Positions 16,429-25,941 of a stretch of DNA of 64,000 bases are shown in pieces. Made by a program: the position numbers and the translations under genes. Source of the stretch: Bacteroidetes bacterium 43-16 (GTDB taxonomy: Bacteria > Bacteroidota > Bacteroidia > Chitinophagales > Chitinophagaceae); the NCBI GenBank assembly GCA_001897525.1, contig MKTB01000009.1, positions 79,771 through 143,770 on the forward strand, given 5' to 3'. Position 1 is the first letter of the stretch. Each line of letters starts with the position of its first letter. The notes beneath the pieces are model-generated. The model searched no databases and had not been told where the DNA came from. It saw only the letters and a list, made by a program, of their open reading frames with translations.

Positions 16429-17220
16429 TCAGGGATTTTCTGTAAATCTTTTTCCATCGAAGGTATAAGACAAGCTATTCCTTCCTTTGATTACATTTTG
16501 AAGCTCAGAATTGTTTTTATGCTTTGGTCCTACTTCATCGGCACTACCCAGATCCTTGATAATAAGCCGGCGTTTTTCTGCATTATATACTATTTCGGCA
16601 ATAGCTGCTGGGATTTCAGGAGTATAGATATCATCATTGTAGCTCAGGGCCGGATATTGATTATAAAATGCCGGGTAATTCAAATTTAAACGATCTCCGG
16701 AAAGCTCCAGTACCAGTGCATCTGCACAGGCCACCTGGCTGCTGCCCTTTGATGTGCCTATGAATAAATAAAGGTTGTGCTCTTTGGAGCGGGATAGTAT
16801 GTGGGATTCATAAAAATGATCATAAACATCTAGTAAGGCTGCTCCATATTTACCGTCCGGTTTTTTCCATTGTACGATCGCTGTGTACAGGTTCCCTGCT
16901 GTACCTCCTGATGAATAGCTGTAATTATAGATCGTCAACAGACTGTCTGATGTAGTGATGCGTTCCAGCTTCATCTTGCTGTCGGCTACCTGGAAAGGTC
17001 TTTTGGATAAATAGGCAAGCATTTCACGGTTCAATACTTTCGCAAAACTATCTACATTGAACTCAGGCTCCTCATCGTATCGCCAGTCAGACAATTTTTC
17101 TAATTTCTTTTGTATGCTGATTTGCGCAGCGTTGTTTTTTTGTGCGTTGCCCGTACAGGCGCTCATGGTAAAAGCAGTTGTAAGTACCAGTATTATCAGC
17201 TTATGTAGGATGCCTTTCAT
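16429..17220 (-). CDS. Lipoprotein of unknown function
   Basis: 263 residues from the ATG at 17218-17220 (an ATG three codons upstream is also possible). Signal MKGILHKLIILVLTTAFTMSAC with Cys lipobox. The mature part has alternating beta and charged segments (LLTIYNYSYSSGGTAGNLYTAIVQW, YLFIGTSKGSSQVACADALVLEL). No domain recognised. Confidence 0.75.
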   Translation of the reverse strand: MKGILHKLIILVLTTAFTMSACTGNAQKNNAAQISIQKKLEKLSDWRYDEEPEFNVDSFAKVLNREMLAYLSKRPFQVADSKMKLERITTSDSLLTIYNYSYSSGGTAGNLYTAIVQWKKPDGKYGAALLDVYDHFYESHILSRSKEHNLYLFIGTSKGSSQVACADALVLELSGDRLNLNYPAFYNQYPALSYNDDIYTPEIPAAIAEIVYNAEKRRLIIKDLGSADEVGPKHKNNSELQNVIKGRNSLSYTFDGKRFTENP

Positions 17221-17347
17221 GGATAGCATGTTGTTATAGGTTTTGTTGTTTTAGTCGGGTTTAATATCTTTTTGGACTATTAGTTTTTTTAACGCAAAAA
17301 TGTAATAGCTGTAATTTACAACATTCTTTGATGATGCGGTACAATGT

Positions 17348-17383
17348 AAAAGGCTTTCAGGTATCAAACCTGAAAGCCTTTTT
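17348..17383. terminator. Terminator of the CHU_C-type protein gene
   Basis: AAAAGGCTTTCAGGT/ACCTGAAAGCCTTTT hairpin with T runs on both sides, 20 bp beyond the stop of the 17403 gene. Confidence 0.85.
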
Positions 17384-17402
17384 GCGGTGCTGTGCTACCT
17401 GC

Positions 17403-19448
17403 TTAGCGGATCAGCGTAATCTCGCCTTTCAAGTTTTTCACACTGCCATCTAAGAAGGTGATCGAGATATTGTAAAAATAAAGGCCTTTTTCCAGGGGCT
17501 TCCCGTTTGATGTGCCATCCCAGCCACTGTTCATATTAGCCGTATTGTGGATCATTTGACCATAGCGGTTGTAGACCTGGAATATTGCCACACTATAGGC
17601 GCGCTCCAGCTTGAGCTTGGGCAGGAATACATCATTCAGGCCATCCCCGTTCGGCGTAAATGCATTCGGAATAGCGGCCTCTTTAGTATAAGCCCTTAAC
17701 CGTACCGGGATGATCAGACTGTCATTACAACCTTCACGGGAGCGCCCGAAGACACTGATGTCCTGGTTTTCTTTGAGGGAAAGGTATTGCTGGTCTAGCG
17801 TAGGTATCGTGAAGAGTTGTGCCGGCTCCCAACCCAGTATTTCAAAACGACCGTCAAATTCGTTGCTGATCTTTATAGAAAAACGCTCCAGCTCATAAGG
17901 ATCTTCCGGGTTTAAGGTGTATTGCATATTGAAACGGTTCACGCTCACATTAAACTGGCGGTACAGGCTGTCGCAGCCGAAAGTATTCTGTACGGTATCC
18001 CTTACAACAGTTGCTTCTGTGTACCTTATTCCATTCAGCCATACTTCATCACATCCTGCAGTATCTATCATTAGCTCCCGGGCTGTATTATGGATATTTA
18101 TCCTGATCTCGCGGTAGATACTGTCACAATGCTGCACGGAATAAAGTGTGTCATACAATATGGTGCTTTGTGTGTACACCTGGTTATCGTAGCTGACCTG
18201 GTCGCATCCGTCGAGGTTGATGAGGTCAGCCTGTGGGGCAGCTGATACCGTTAAATTCAGGGTGACGATGCTGTCACAGCCTGCTGCTGCCGGGAAGGTA
18301 TCCCTGGCAGAATGATTACTTGTTGTGTAAGTGATGCCGTTAAACGTGTAGGATTGTCCATAACAGATGCTCACCGTTTCTGTTCCGGCCGGTGCCGGAT
18401 CGATTTGTATCGTCATGGTCTGTGTATCTATAGCACATTGGCCGGGGGCCGATGTGAAGGTATAGGTAGTCGTTGCGGTGTTACTGAGCGCAGGACTCCA
18501 GGTGCCGGTAATACCGTTGTTAGAGGTAGTAGGTAATGCTGGAATGGGCGCACCACTGCAATAGGGGCCGAGTGGATTGAAGAATGGTGTATCTATTGCT
18601 TGCGGGGAAAGGATCAGTTCCTGCATGATATTGATGGCACAACAAGGATCTGTGAAGGCGCTGATGATCTTTACCGTAGTATCTGCCAGGATGTTATTGA
18701 TCGTAATGCTGGTATTACCGGTACTATTGGTCACTACTGTGTCAAGGGTTAACAGGCCGAGGATATTCTCGCCATTCACATTATAGACTATGGATGTTCC
18801 CGGGGCGGAGGTCAGGTTGATTACGGCATCTTCGCCGATACAAATGGCAGCCGGAGGCTGAATCAAAACACTCTGAACATTACAGGCCGGATTGGTCGTG
18901 CCTGAAATAGTGGTGCCGTTAATGATCCGGAATGTTCCTGCAGCATGTGTGGCATTGGCCATGACCAACCGGAGTTCTACGCTGTCATTGGCCGGGATGC
19001 AAAAATTGGTGGGAAAGGTTACCGTCTGGCTATTGGTATTGTTCAGGTAACCGGTACCGATAAGGCTGATGACACCGGTAGCCGGAAAATGCAGATAGGC
19101 CCTGAAGTAGGGTGGGCCGGTACTGCTCTTACGGGCTACAAAGGAAAGCTGGGTGATATGTAAGGAAGTATTGGCATCTGTTTTGATATAGGAAGCGATG
19201 TAGCTCAGCGGGTTGCCGCTAAGATTCTGGGAATTGTAGCCATCTGTAGCACTTTGGTAAGTACTGTTGTTGTACCTTCTCCATTGAGTAAAAGTAACTC
19301 CTGTTGCCGTGGGGATATTGGTGAAATTTCCATGTGGCGATGCATCTACGTAACCGCTCCATGTAGTAGTGGTTAAAGGGGTTTGCGCATCAACAAGCGT
19401 TCCCAGGAGAAAAGTAAACAGGCTGAAAATAAGCAGTATATACTTCAT
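17403..19448 (-). CDS. Large secreted protein with gliding-type (CHU_C, T9SS type B) sorting domain
   Basis: 681 residues. Signal peptide (MKYILLIFSLFTFLLGTLVDAQ), an N-terminal beta-sandwich-like region, an Ig-like/PKD-like middle, then about three repeats of 50-60 residues with a recurring CDS motif (GCDSIVTLNLTVS, QHCDSIYREI, FGCDSLYRQF). The last about 90 residues are the CHU_C domain: PNAFTPNGDGLNDVF, YNRYGQMI, GWDGTSNGKPLEKGLYFY. Likely a surface-attached adhesin delivered by T9SS. Monocistronic. Confidence 0.92.
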   Translation of the reverse strand: MKYILLIFSLFTFLLGTLVDAQTPLTTTTWSGYVDASPHGNFTNIPTATGVTFTQWRRYNNSTYQSATDGYNSQNLSGNPLSYIASYIKTDANTSLHITQLSFVARKSSTGPPYFRAYLHFPATGVISLIGTGYLNNTNSQTVTFPTNFCIPANDSVELRLVMANATHAAGTFRIINGTTISGTTNPACNVQSVLIQPPAAICIGEDAVINLTSAPGTSIVYNVNGENILGLLTLDTVVTNSTGNTSITINNILADTTVKIISAFTDPCCAINIMQELILSPQAIDTPFFNPLGPYCSGAPIPALPTTSNNGITGTWSPALSNTATTTYTFTSAPGQCAIDTQTMTIQIDPAPAGTETVSICYGQSYTFNGITYTTSNHSARDTFPAAAGCDSIVTLNLTVSAAPQADLINLDGCDQVSYDNQVYTQSTILYDTLYSVQHCDSIYREIRINIHNTARELMIDTAGCDEVWLNGIRYTEATVVRDTVQNTFGCDSLYRQFNVSVNRFNMQYTLNPEDPYELERFSIKISNEFDGRFEILGWEPAQLFTIPTLDQQYLSLKENQDISVFGRSREGCNDSLIIPVRLRAYTKEAAIPNAFTPNGDGLNDVFLPKLKLERAYSVAIFQVYNRYGQMIHNTANMNSGWDGTSNGKPLEKGLYFYNISITFLDGSVKNLKGEITLIR

Positions 19449-19615
19449 AAAAATATTTTTATAAGAATCACCTGCGAAAATAATTTCCTGATATTACCTT
19501 AATATTTCCTTTGTATTATCATTTATTAAATAAGTGTACATGCATCTTTATTATCCCTTCTTAATAGATTGTCAACATCAATTTAAAAAAGTGCACAATA
19601 TTTTTTGAGGAAAGA

Positions 19616-19843
19616 TCAGTTCGTGATACCGATCCTGAAGGCCCTGTTTTTATCAGGCAGGTACACTTTAAATTTTTTATGATCTGTATTGTTGTTATGA
19701 ACATTTTCTGCTCTGTTTACGGCTGATTTACGTCGTTGAAAATACGCTCCAAAACGTTTGAAAGCCTTGTTGGTAAAGCTCTTTTGAATCATACGGATTG
19801 TGTTTTTAAGGCCTGTTTTTAAGTAGAAATATTTAGTTAACAT
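19616..19843 (-). CDS. Possible small basic protein
   Basis: 75 codons with many Lys, Arg and Asn (KKFKVYLPDKNRAFRIGITN at the end). No signal peptide, no recognised domain and no clear promoter; it lies in the gap between two large cargo genes. It may be real or chance. Confidence 0.3.
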   Translation of the reverse strand: MLTKYFYLKTGLKNTIRMIQKSFTNKAFKRFGAYFQRRKSAVNRAENVHNNNTDHKKFKVYLPDKNRAFRIGITN

Positions 19844-19942
19844 AGACTTAGATATGATGTATTATTTAATCTTTTGGTCATCTTAGATTAATGAGCCGAT
19901 AACATATACGATTGATATTTGCTATACCTAAAACATTTTAAC

Positions 19943-22867
19943 ATGGCGAATTTCAACACGGGATTGATTGCAAAATCTCCCTCAGTAGCTCCAAAAAGCA
20001 CTGCCGAAACACGAAAGACAGGTTCGCGCTTGTCGAAACTGAAAGTTATTGCAGGAGCAGCATTTGTTATGCTGGCTTCTTCTTTAACGGCCTCCGCGAC
20101 GCTTATTAACAGTACAGTAACCTGTACACAGGCCACCACCGCTACCACCTCATGTGTAAATGGTTTTTATGCAAGTGGCTGGACTTCTAACAATGGATAC
20201 TGGACGTATGCGCTGAACACAACGGGATTCTCTGCCATTACTATGAATTTTAACACCACTTCATCTGGTACCGGACCTACTAAAGGTTATGTTTATTACA
20301 ACATCGGTGCAAGTGATGTATTAGTGGACAGCTACACGGTAAACACAAGTTGTGCCTTAAAGACGTTTACACTTCCTGCGGCCTGTAACAACAGACCTAA
20401 TCTGCAGATCAAACTGAGAATGGCTAATGCTTCCGGTTCTGGTGGTACTAACCGTGTACCTTCTAACGGAGTATTTGACGGTACTAATACAGGAGGCTGT
20501 TCTGGCGCACCTGTTGCCGGTACGGTAAGCAGCAATAACACCGCTATCTGTGGTGCTGATTCTGTATTGTTCACGCTTTCAGGCGGAGCTAGTGGTACTG
20601 GTATCGGTTACCAATGGCAGTCTTCTACAGACAACAGCAACTGGAACAATATTTCCGGTGCTACTAATCTTACCTACAAAGGTTTAGTATCTGCTACTAC
20701 TTACTATCGTGTAGTGACTACCTGTGCAGGTTCCGGCTTATCTGCCAACTCAAGTGCACAACAGGTAACTGTAAATGCTATCCCTTCGGTTAACCCGATC
20801 GGCGGAGGCAGCAGCACACCATTAGTAATTGGTCAGACTTCTACTTTGTCTAATACCACAGCAGGTGGTACCTGGAGCAGCAGCAATACTTCTGTAGCTA
20901 CTGTAAATGCATCAGGTGTGGTAACTGCCGTTAGCGGTGGTACTGCGGTGATCAGGTACACTGTTGAAGCGGTTTCTGGTTGTGAAAATACGGCTACAAG
21001 TAATGTAAATGTAGTATGGCCTAACACTTTGGCTTTGTATGCCGGTTATAATGGCAGCAATACTAACGTGATCACTCTTGCCGGTGAAACTTCAGGTGCA
21101 TTAACGGCTTATAACTTCGCTACATTAGATACACCATCTGCACGTTGTGCTTCAGGTGGTTTAAGCGGATTGAACATCCTGCCTACGGTAACTGCTTTCA
21201 ACAGCGCTACTGGTCCTTATGTTTCTTACATCCTGACTCCGGATGCAGGTAAAGCATTAAACATGACCCGTATTTCTGCTAAAACACGTGAATCTGATTC
21301 TTCTGCACGCTTTGCACGTATCGCTTACCGTATCAATGGTGGTGCATGGATCCATGAAAACCGCGATGTGACACAAAGCAGAGGCGGTAGCTGTGGTGCC
21401 AACTCTAATGCGTGGGATTTCACTTTAAATGGTGCTAACCCTACTGAAAATGGTATTACCGGTACTTTAGAAGTTGCCGTGTTCCCTTATGCTTCTTCTA
21501 CTAAATATGGTACTTTCCAATTGAACAGCCTTGAAGTATATGGTACGATCACTAATGCTACTCCTTGTGCAGGTACTCCTGGTGCAGGTGTGGTAACTCC
21601 GTCTGTAGTTAATATCTGTGACAGCGGTTCGCGCTGGTTAAATTTTGCAGGTGATGCCGGTGTAGGTCTTACTTATCAATGGCAACAATCTACAGATAAT
21701 GTATCTTTCACTAACATCACCGGTGCTACTGCTGCTACTTACAATACAGGTAACCTGGTTGCCGGTGTTGCTCCTGCAGTAAACTACTACCGCGTTCAAA
21801 CTACTTGTTCTGCCTCTGGTCTGTCTTCATTCTCTCCTGCTGATACAGTAAATGTAAACAGCACAGGAAGCTTAGGTGCTTTCACTACGCCTGCTTACTT
21901 GTATGTCGGTACTCCTGTTACGCTGACTGCACCGGTATCTGGTGGTACATGGAGCAGTAACGACACAAGCGTAGCTTCTATTAACAGCGCTACGGGTACA
22001 ATCACTCCTAACATGATCGGTGATGCGGTATTTACTTACAGCAAAACAACGAATGGTTGTACAGCACGCAGCAGAGATACTGTAAGCGTAATCTATCCTA
22101 ACACGATCGCTGCTTATATCGGTAAAAACGGTAGAAGCACTCAGGTGATGACGGCAAGCGGTTATACAGCTTCTGCTTTAGCTAACGTAGGTTTTGATAC
22201 TGCTTCTAAATGTGCTAACGGCGGATTCAGCGGATTGAAGAAAGATGGCCTGATGAGCTACTCTGACTTAGGTCCTCATGTATCTTTCACACTGAATGTA
22301 GGTAGCACAACAATCGACATCACTGGTTTCTATGCCACATTACGTCGTTCTAACTCTGGTATCTCTAAAGCCCGTCTGGCTTACAATGTAGGTAACAGCT
22401 TCTGGTATGATGGTGGAGAATTAGATGTATTGGCTGATGATTGTGGTTACAGCTCTGCTGTATTGGCCCACTCTGACCTGGCTTTCCTGGAAGGATTGTT
22501 CAATGTACCTGTTGAGTTTGCGATCTATGGTTATGCGCCTATTGCTAACGGTGGTACTTTACAGGTTAATGCAATCGATATCACAGCAACAGGTTCCCTG
22601 GCTTATATGTCTAAGCAATTACCTGCCGATATGCTGTCTGTTGATGCAGTAAGTGTTTATCCTAATCCTGCTACTAATATATTGAACATTGCAGCTAATG
22701 AAGCGGTAAACGTAAGCATCTTCAGCATTGATGGTAAAAAAGTAAGCGATGTTGCCCAGGCTACCGCTGTTGATATCAGCCGTCTTGCTGCTGGTATGTA
22801 TATGGTTCAGGTGCGCAGTGCAGCTAACAATACTTTAATCAAAGCAGTAAAATTCACTAAACAATAA
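19943..22867 (+). CDS. Large T9SS cargo with Ig-like (Big_2) repeats
   Basis: 974 residues from the ATG at 19943. The signal is unusually long, with a polar n-region of about 35 residues before VIAGAAFVMLASSLTASA. The passenger holds two copies of a module: an Ig-like YQWQ-S-DN stretch, a Big_2-like repeat (GGTWSSSNTSVATVNASG; GGTWSSNDTSVASIN), and a beta-rich domain of about 170 residues. The C-terminus is a type A sorting domain (VSVYPNPATNILNI). Codon choice is strongly biased (GGT, GCT, ACT, CGT, AAC), unlike most neighbours, suggesting an abundant surface or matrix protein. Confidence 0.9.
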   Translation: MANFNTGLIAKSPSVAPKSTAETRKTGSRLSKLKVIAGAAFVMLASSLTASATLINSTVTCTQATTATTSCVNGFYASGWTSNNGYWTYALNTTGFSAITMNFNTTSSGTGPTKGYVYYNIGASDVLVDSYTVNTSCALKTFTLPAACNNRPNLQIKLRMANASGSGGTNRVPSNGVFDGTNTGGCSGAPVAGTVSSNNTAICGADSVLFTLSGGASGTGIGYQWQSSTDNSNWNNISGATNLTYKGLVSATTYYRVVTTCAGSGLSANSSAQQVTVNAIPSVNPIGGGSSTPLVIGQTSTLSNTTAGGTWSSSNTSVATVNASGVVTAVSGGTAVIRYTVEAVSGCENTATSNVNVVWPNTLALYAGYNGSNTNVITLAGETSGALTAYNFATLDTPSARCASGGLSGLNILPTVTAFNSATGPYVSYILTPDAGKALNMTRISAKTRESDSSARFARIAYRINGGAWIHENRDVTQSRGGSCGANSNAWDFTLNGANPTENGITGTLEVAVFPYASSTKYGTFQLNSLEVYGTITNATPCAGTPGAGVVTPSVVNICDSGSRWLNFAGDAGVGLTYQWQQSTDNVSFTNITGATAATYNTGNLVAGVAPAVNYYRVQTTCSASGLSSFSPADTVNVNSTGSLGAFTTPAYLYVGTPVTLTAPVSGGTWSSNDTSVASINSATGTITPNMIGDAVFTYSKTTNGCTARSRDTVSVIYPNTIAAYIGKNGRSTQVMTASGYTASALANVGFDTASKCANGGFSGLKKDGLMSYSDLGPHVSFTLNVGSTTIDITGFYATLRRSNSGISKARLAYNVGNSFWYDGGELDVLADDCGYSSAVLAHSDLAFLEGLFNVPVEFAIYGYAPIANGGTLQVNAIDITATGSLAYMSKQLPADMLSVDAVSVYPNPATNILNIAANEAVNVSIFSIDGKKVSDVAQATAVDISRLAAGMYMVQVRSAANNTLIKAVKFTKQ

Positions 22868-22911
22868 GCAACAATAACACCATAAGGAACACTAAAACCA
22901 TATTGTTTTAC

Positions 22912-22949
22912 GGGTTACACAATCTTTTTTAAGGTTGTGTAACCTTTTT
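22912..22949 (+). terminator. Terminator of the 19943 gene
   Basis: GGTTACACAA/TTGTGTAACC hairpin followed by TTTTT. Confidence 0.9.
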
Positions 22950-23029
22950 ATACCAACAAGAGTTACAGGTGGTTTTGTTTTCCTCTTGAAGAAAAAAATT
23001 TACAATAGTAATTTCAAAATAATCAAATA

Positions 23030-25828
23030 ATGTTCAAATATTATAAATTTATACTGTTCCTCTTAATAAGTTGGATACCCGTTTTTGCCCAGGGGCAGAC
23101 CGATACGATTGCATTGTGGACTTTTGAAAGTCGCTCAGGACAGGTATTGATCAGTCCGCCATTAACCACATACGGGCCATTGCAGCCCGAGCAGGGTAGC
23201 GGTGAGCTGACCAGCGTGCACCAGGGTGGTGCCTATGCCATTACCTTTGCCAATGCAGGTAATGGTACGCCAAAATCTTTAAATATAAACCGGTGGACCA
23301 CCATCGGAGATTACATACAATTCCAGGTAAATACCATCGGTAAATCTAATATTAAACTCAGCTTTGAACAGGGTAGTGCCAGTGGTAATGGCCCGCGTGA
23401 TTTTAAAGTATCTTACAGTACAGATGGGATCAACTTTACCGATCTGCCCGGAGGAGCTTTTGAACAGTCTTATTCATTGACCGGCTCTGTGCCTGGTGCC
23501 TGGAGTGCCACAGCTTATATGGCCGGGTTTAATAAAGTGTTCAACCTGCCTGCTGCATTAAATAATAACACAGCAGTTTACATCAGGTTATCCACTACTT
23601 CATTACAAAGTGTAACGACGGGTTCTACAGTAGCTACTAACGGGAATTCCCGTTTCGATGATATCCTGATCACGGGTACAATAGCCATCCCGGCCACTCA
23701 AATCACTAATGTAGCGGTGAATAGTTCTGGTTTTTGTAATGCCGGTGCCAGCCCGGTATCAGTATCCTTCAATACCAATGCAACAGGTACGGCTACTTAT
23801 ACTGCGGAGCTTTCTAATGCTTCCGGCAGCTTCGCTGCACCTGTAGTCATCGGTAGCAGTACTACATCTCCCATTGCTGCTATTATTCCGGCAGGCACTG
23901 TGGCCGGTACCACCTATAGGATCCGTGTAGTAGAAGGTAGTTCTGTCAGTCAAAATACGGCTGGCCCGGTCACTGTAGATCAGGCAGTCTCTATCTCGTC
24001 TCAACCCGCCAATGTTACGATCTGTGAAGGAGCACCGGTTAACTTATCTATGCAAAGTGCCAATGCGCAGACCTATCAGTGGCTTCATAACGGTACAGCG
24101 GTGGCCAATAATTCAGGCTTTGATCAATACACCATCACTGCCGCAATGCCTCAGCATGCAGGTAACTACAGCGTAGCGCTGAGCAATGGTGCCTGTGCAG
24201 ATACCACAAACAATGCTGTGTTAACCATAACTCCGGGTACGATTCCTGCGAATACTACGGTTGGCGGTTCAAGGTTTTTTGGCAACGGAAGCTATTTTCC
24301 TGTTATTGCCAATGATGGCAGTTGTGGTCGTTTAGCTATGATAAAGGCGCTTAATAATGCCTTAGGTAATACTACCGTTAACCTTACCGCCGGTGCTCCG
24401 CAACAGGCAGGAACTACTGGCCCTTGGTATCTAGGCAGGTATTACAGGGTTAATGCAGCTACTGCCCCCACCGGCAATGCCGCTTTAAGCTTTTATTTCA
24501 GCCCGCAGGATATTACCGCTTATAACCTTTCTGCACCTGCTTCGCAGCAGATCGCAGCCAATCAGACGGCACAGACTTTAGGTAATTTTTATTTCTCTAA
24601 ACTTACTAATGTGGCAGACCTGGGTACAGCTACGGTGATTGCACCGGATTCTGTAAGTTTCCAGGATGGATATTGGAAAGTGAGTATCACAACCAATAGC
24701 TTTAATAGTCTTTCCACTTTCTATGCTCATGGTAATAATTTTGTACCATGCGCCACACCAACGATCAGCATCACAGAAAGTGCGAACAATATTTGTTCCG
24801 GCACTACAGTTACTTATACGGCCACTGCAACTAATGGAGGTTTGAGCCCGGCTTACCAATGGCAGGTAAACGGTGCTAATGTGGGTACAGGTTTATCTGC
24901 TTACAGTTACACACCGGCCGATGGTGATACCATAAAATGTATGATTACTAATGCAGACTGTTTTAACCCGGTAAGCGCGACCAGTAATGCCATTACCATG
25001 CAGGTAACACCAACGGTTACTCCGGATATCATAGTTGCTGGTACACATACGAATTTATGTGCCGGTACTGAGGTGACTTTCACCGCGACGGCTAACCATA
25101 CCGGTACCAATCCCGTTTATCAATGGAAAGTAAATGGTGCCAATATGGGAACCGGTGGTACCACTTTTGATTATACACCCAATAATGGTGATCTCATTTC
25201 TTGCGAACTGACGAGCAATGCGCTTTGCCTGAGTACAAGTACTCCCGTAGCGAGTAATGTACTCACTGCAAGTGTAAATGATCCTGTGGCAGCTGCTATC
25301 AATGTAACGGCTAACCCTCCGGGTGATGCCGTTGTGGGCACGCCGATCGTATATACCGCTAATGTGTCCGGGACTACAGCCTACAACATAGACTGGTATG
25401 TGAACGGACAAGCGGTAAGCACCACTACCAGCCCTGTAAATACCTATACAAGAAATGCTGCCACCGTTCCGGATACAGTATATGCTGTTTTAAAAGTGAA
25501 CGGATGTTTTACAGATACGACTTACACTTCTAATGAAGTAGTGGTGACGACAAGTACCCGTATTCCTGAACTGGCCGTCGATTTAGGACTGAAGGTTTAT
25601 CCTAACCCGGTTGCAGATCAGTTGACAATTGTATTGGACCAGGGCCAGTTAAAAGAAATACAACTGGTTAATGTGATCGGCCAGGTAGTACAACAAGAAC
25701 AAGTTACTGCAGGTCGCAGGCACCTGGTTAATTTGTCTGCTTACGCACCCGGTATTTACACGGTCAAAGTTCAATTAAGCTACCAGGGTAAAGACTACTT
25801 TGTCGTTAAGAAAATTATTAAAGAATAA
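23030..25828 (+). CDS. Large T9SS cargo with Ig-like repeats
   Basis: 932 residues. Signal peptide (MFKYYKFILFLLISWIPVFAQG), an N-terminal beta-sandwich of about 200 residues (FDDILITGT at its end), Ig-like domains (SISSQPANVTICEG; YQWLHNGTAVANNSGFD), and two adjacent similar modules (SPAYQWQVNGANVGTG; NPVYQWKVNGANMGTG) each with paired Cys. It ends in a type A sorting domain (LKVYPNPVADQLTIVL ... YFVVKKIIKE). Same strand as the 19943 gene but separated by a terminator. Probably surface adhesion; ligand unknown. Confidence 0.9.
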   Translation: MFKYYKFILFLLISWIPVFAQGQTDTIALWTFESRSGQVLISPPLTTYGPLQPEQGSGELTSVHQGGAYAITFANAGNGTPKSLNINRWTTIGDYIQFQVNTIGKSNIKLSFEQGSASGNGPRDFKVSYSTDGINFTDLPGGAFEQSYSLTGSVPGAWSATAYMAGFNKVFNLPAALNNNTAVYIRLSTTSLQSVTTGSTVATNGNSRFDDILITGTIAIPATQITNVAVNSSGFCNAGASPVSVSFNTNATGTATYTAELSNASGSFAAPVVIGSSTTSPIAAIIPAGTVAGTTYRIRVVEGSSVSQNTAGPVTVDQAVSISSQPANVTICEGAPVNLSMQSANAQTYQWLHNGTAVANNSGFDQYTITAAMPQHAGNYSVALSNGACADTTNNAVLTITPGTIPANTTVGGSRFFGNGSYFPVIANDGSCGRLAMIKALNNALGNTTVNLTAGAPQQAGTTGPWYLGRYYRVNAATAPTGNAALSFYFSPQDITAYNLSAPASQQIAANQTAQTLGNFYFSKLTNVADLGTATVIAPDSVSFQDGYWKVSITTNSFNSLSTFYAHGNNFVPCATPTISITESANNICSGTTVTYTATATNGGLSPAYQWQVNGANVGTGLSAYSYTPADGDTIKCMITNADCFNPVSATSNAITMQVTPTVTPDIIVAGTHTNLCAGTEVTFTATANHTGTNPVYQWKVNGANMGTGGTTFDYTPNNGDLISCELTSNALCLSTSTPVASNVLTASVNDPVAAAINVTANPPGDAVVGTPIVYTANVSGTTAYNIDWYVNGQAVSTTTSPVNTYTRNAATVPDTVYAVLKVNGCFTDTTYTSNEVVVTTSTRIPELAVDLGLKVYPNPVADQLTIVLDQGQLKEIQLVNVIGQVVQQEQVTAGRRHLVNLSAYAPGIYTVKVQLSYQGKDYFVVKKIIKE

Positions 25829-25860
25829 GTATAGACTATTATAATTGATCATCTTTAAAA

Positions 25861-25896
25861 GAGGACAGCTACCTGATCGGGTAGCTGTCCTCTTTT
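25861..25896. terminator. Shared terminator of convergent genes
   Basis: GAGGACAGCTAC/GTAGCTGTCCTC hairpin with TTTT on the right and AAAA on the left, between the converging 23030 and 25942 genes. Confidence 0.88.
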
Positions 25897-25941
25897 ATGC
25901 GTACTATGGTCTTTGTATGAGTTTCAATGTTCCGGAATGCT

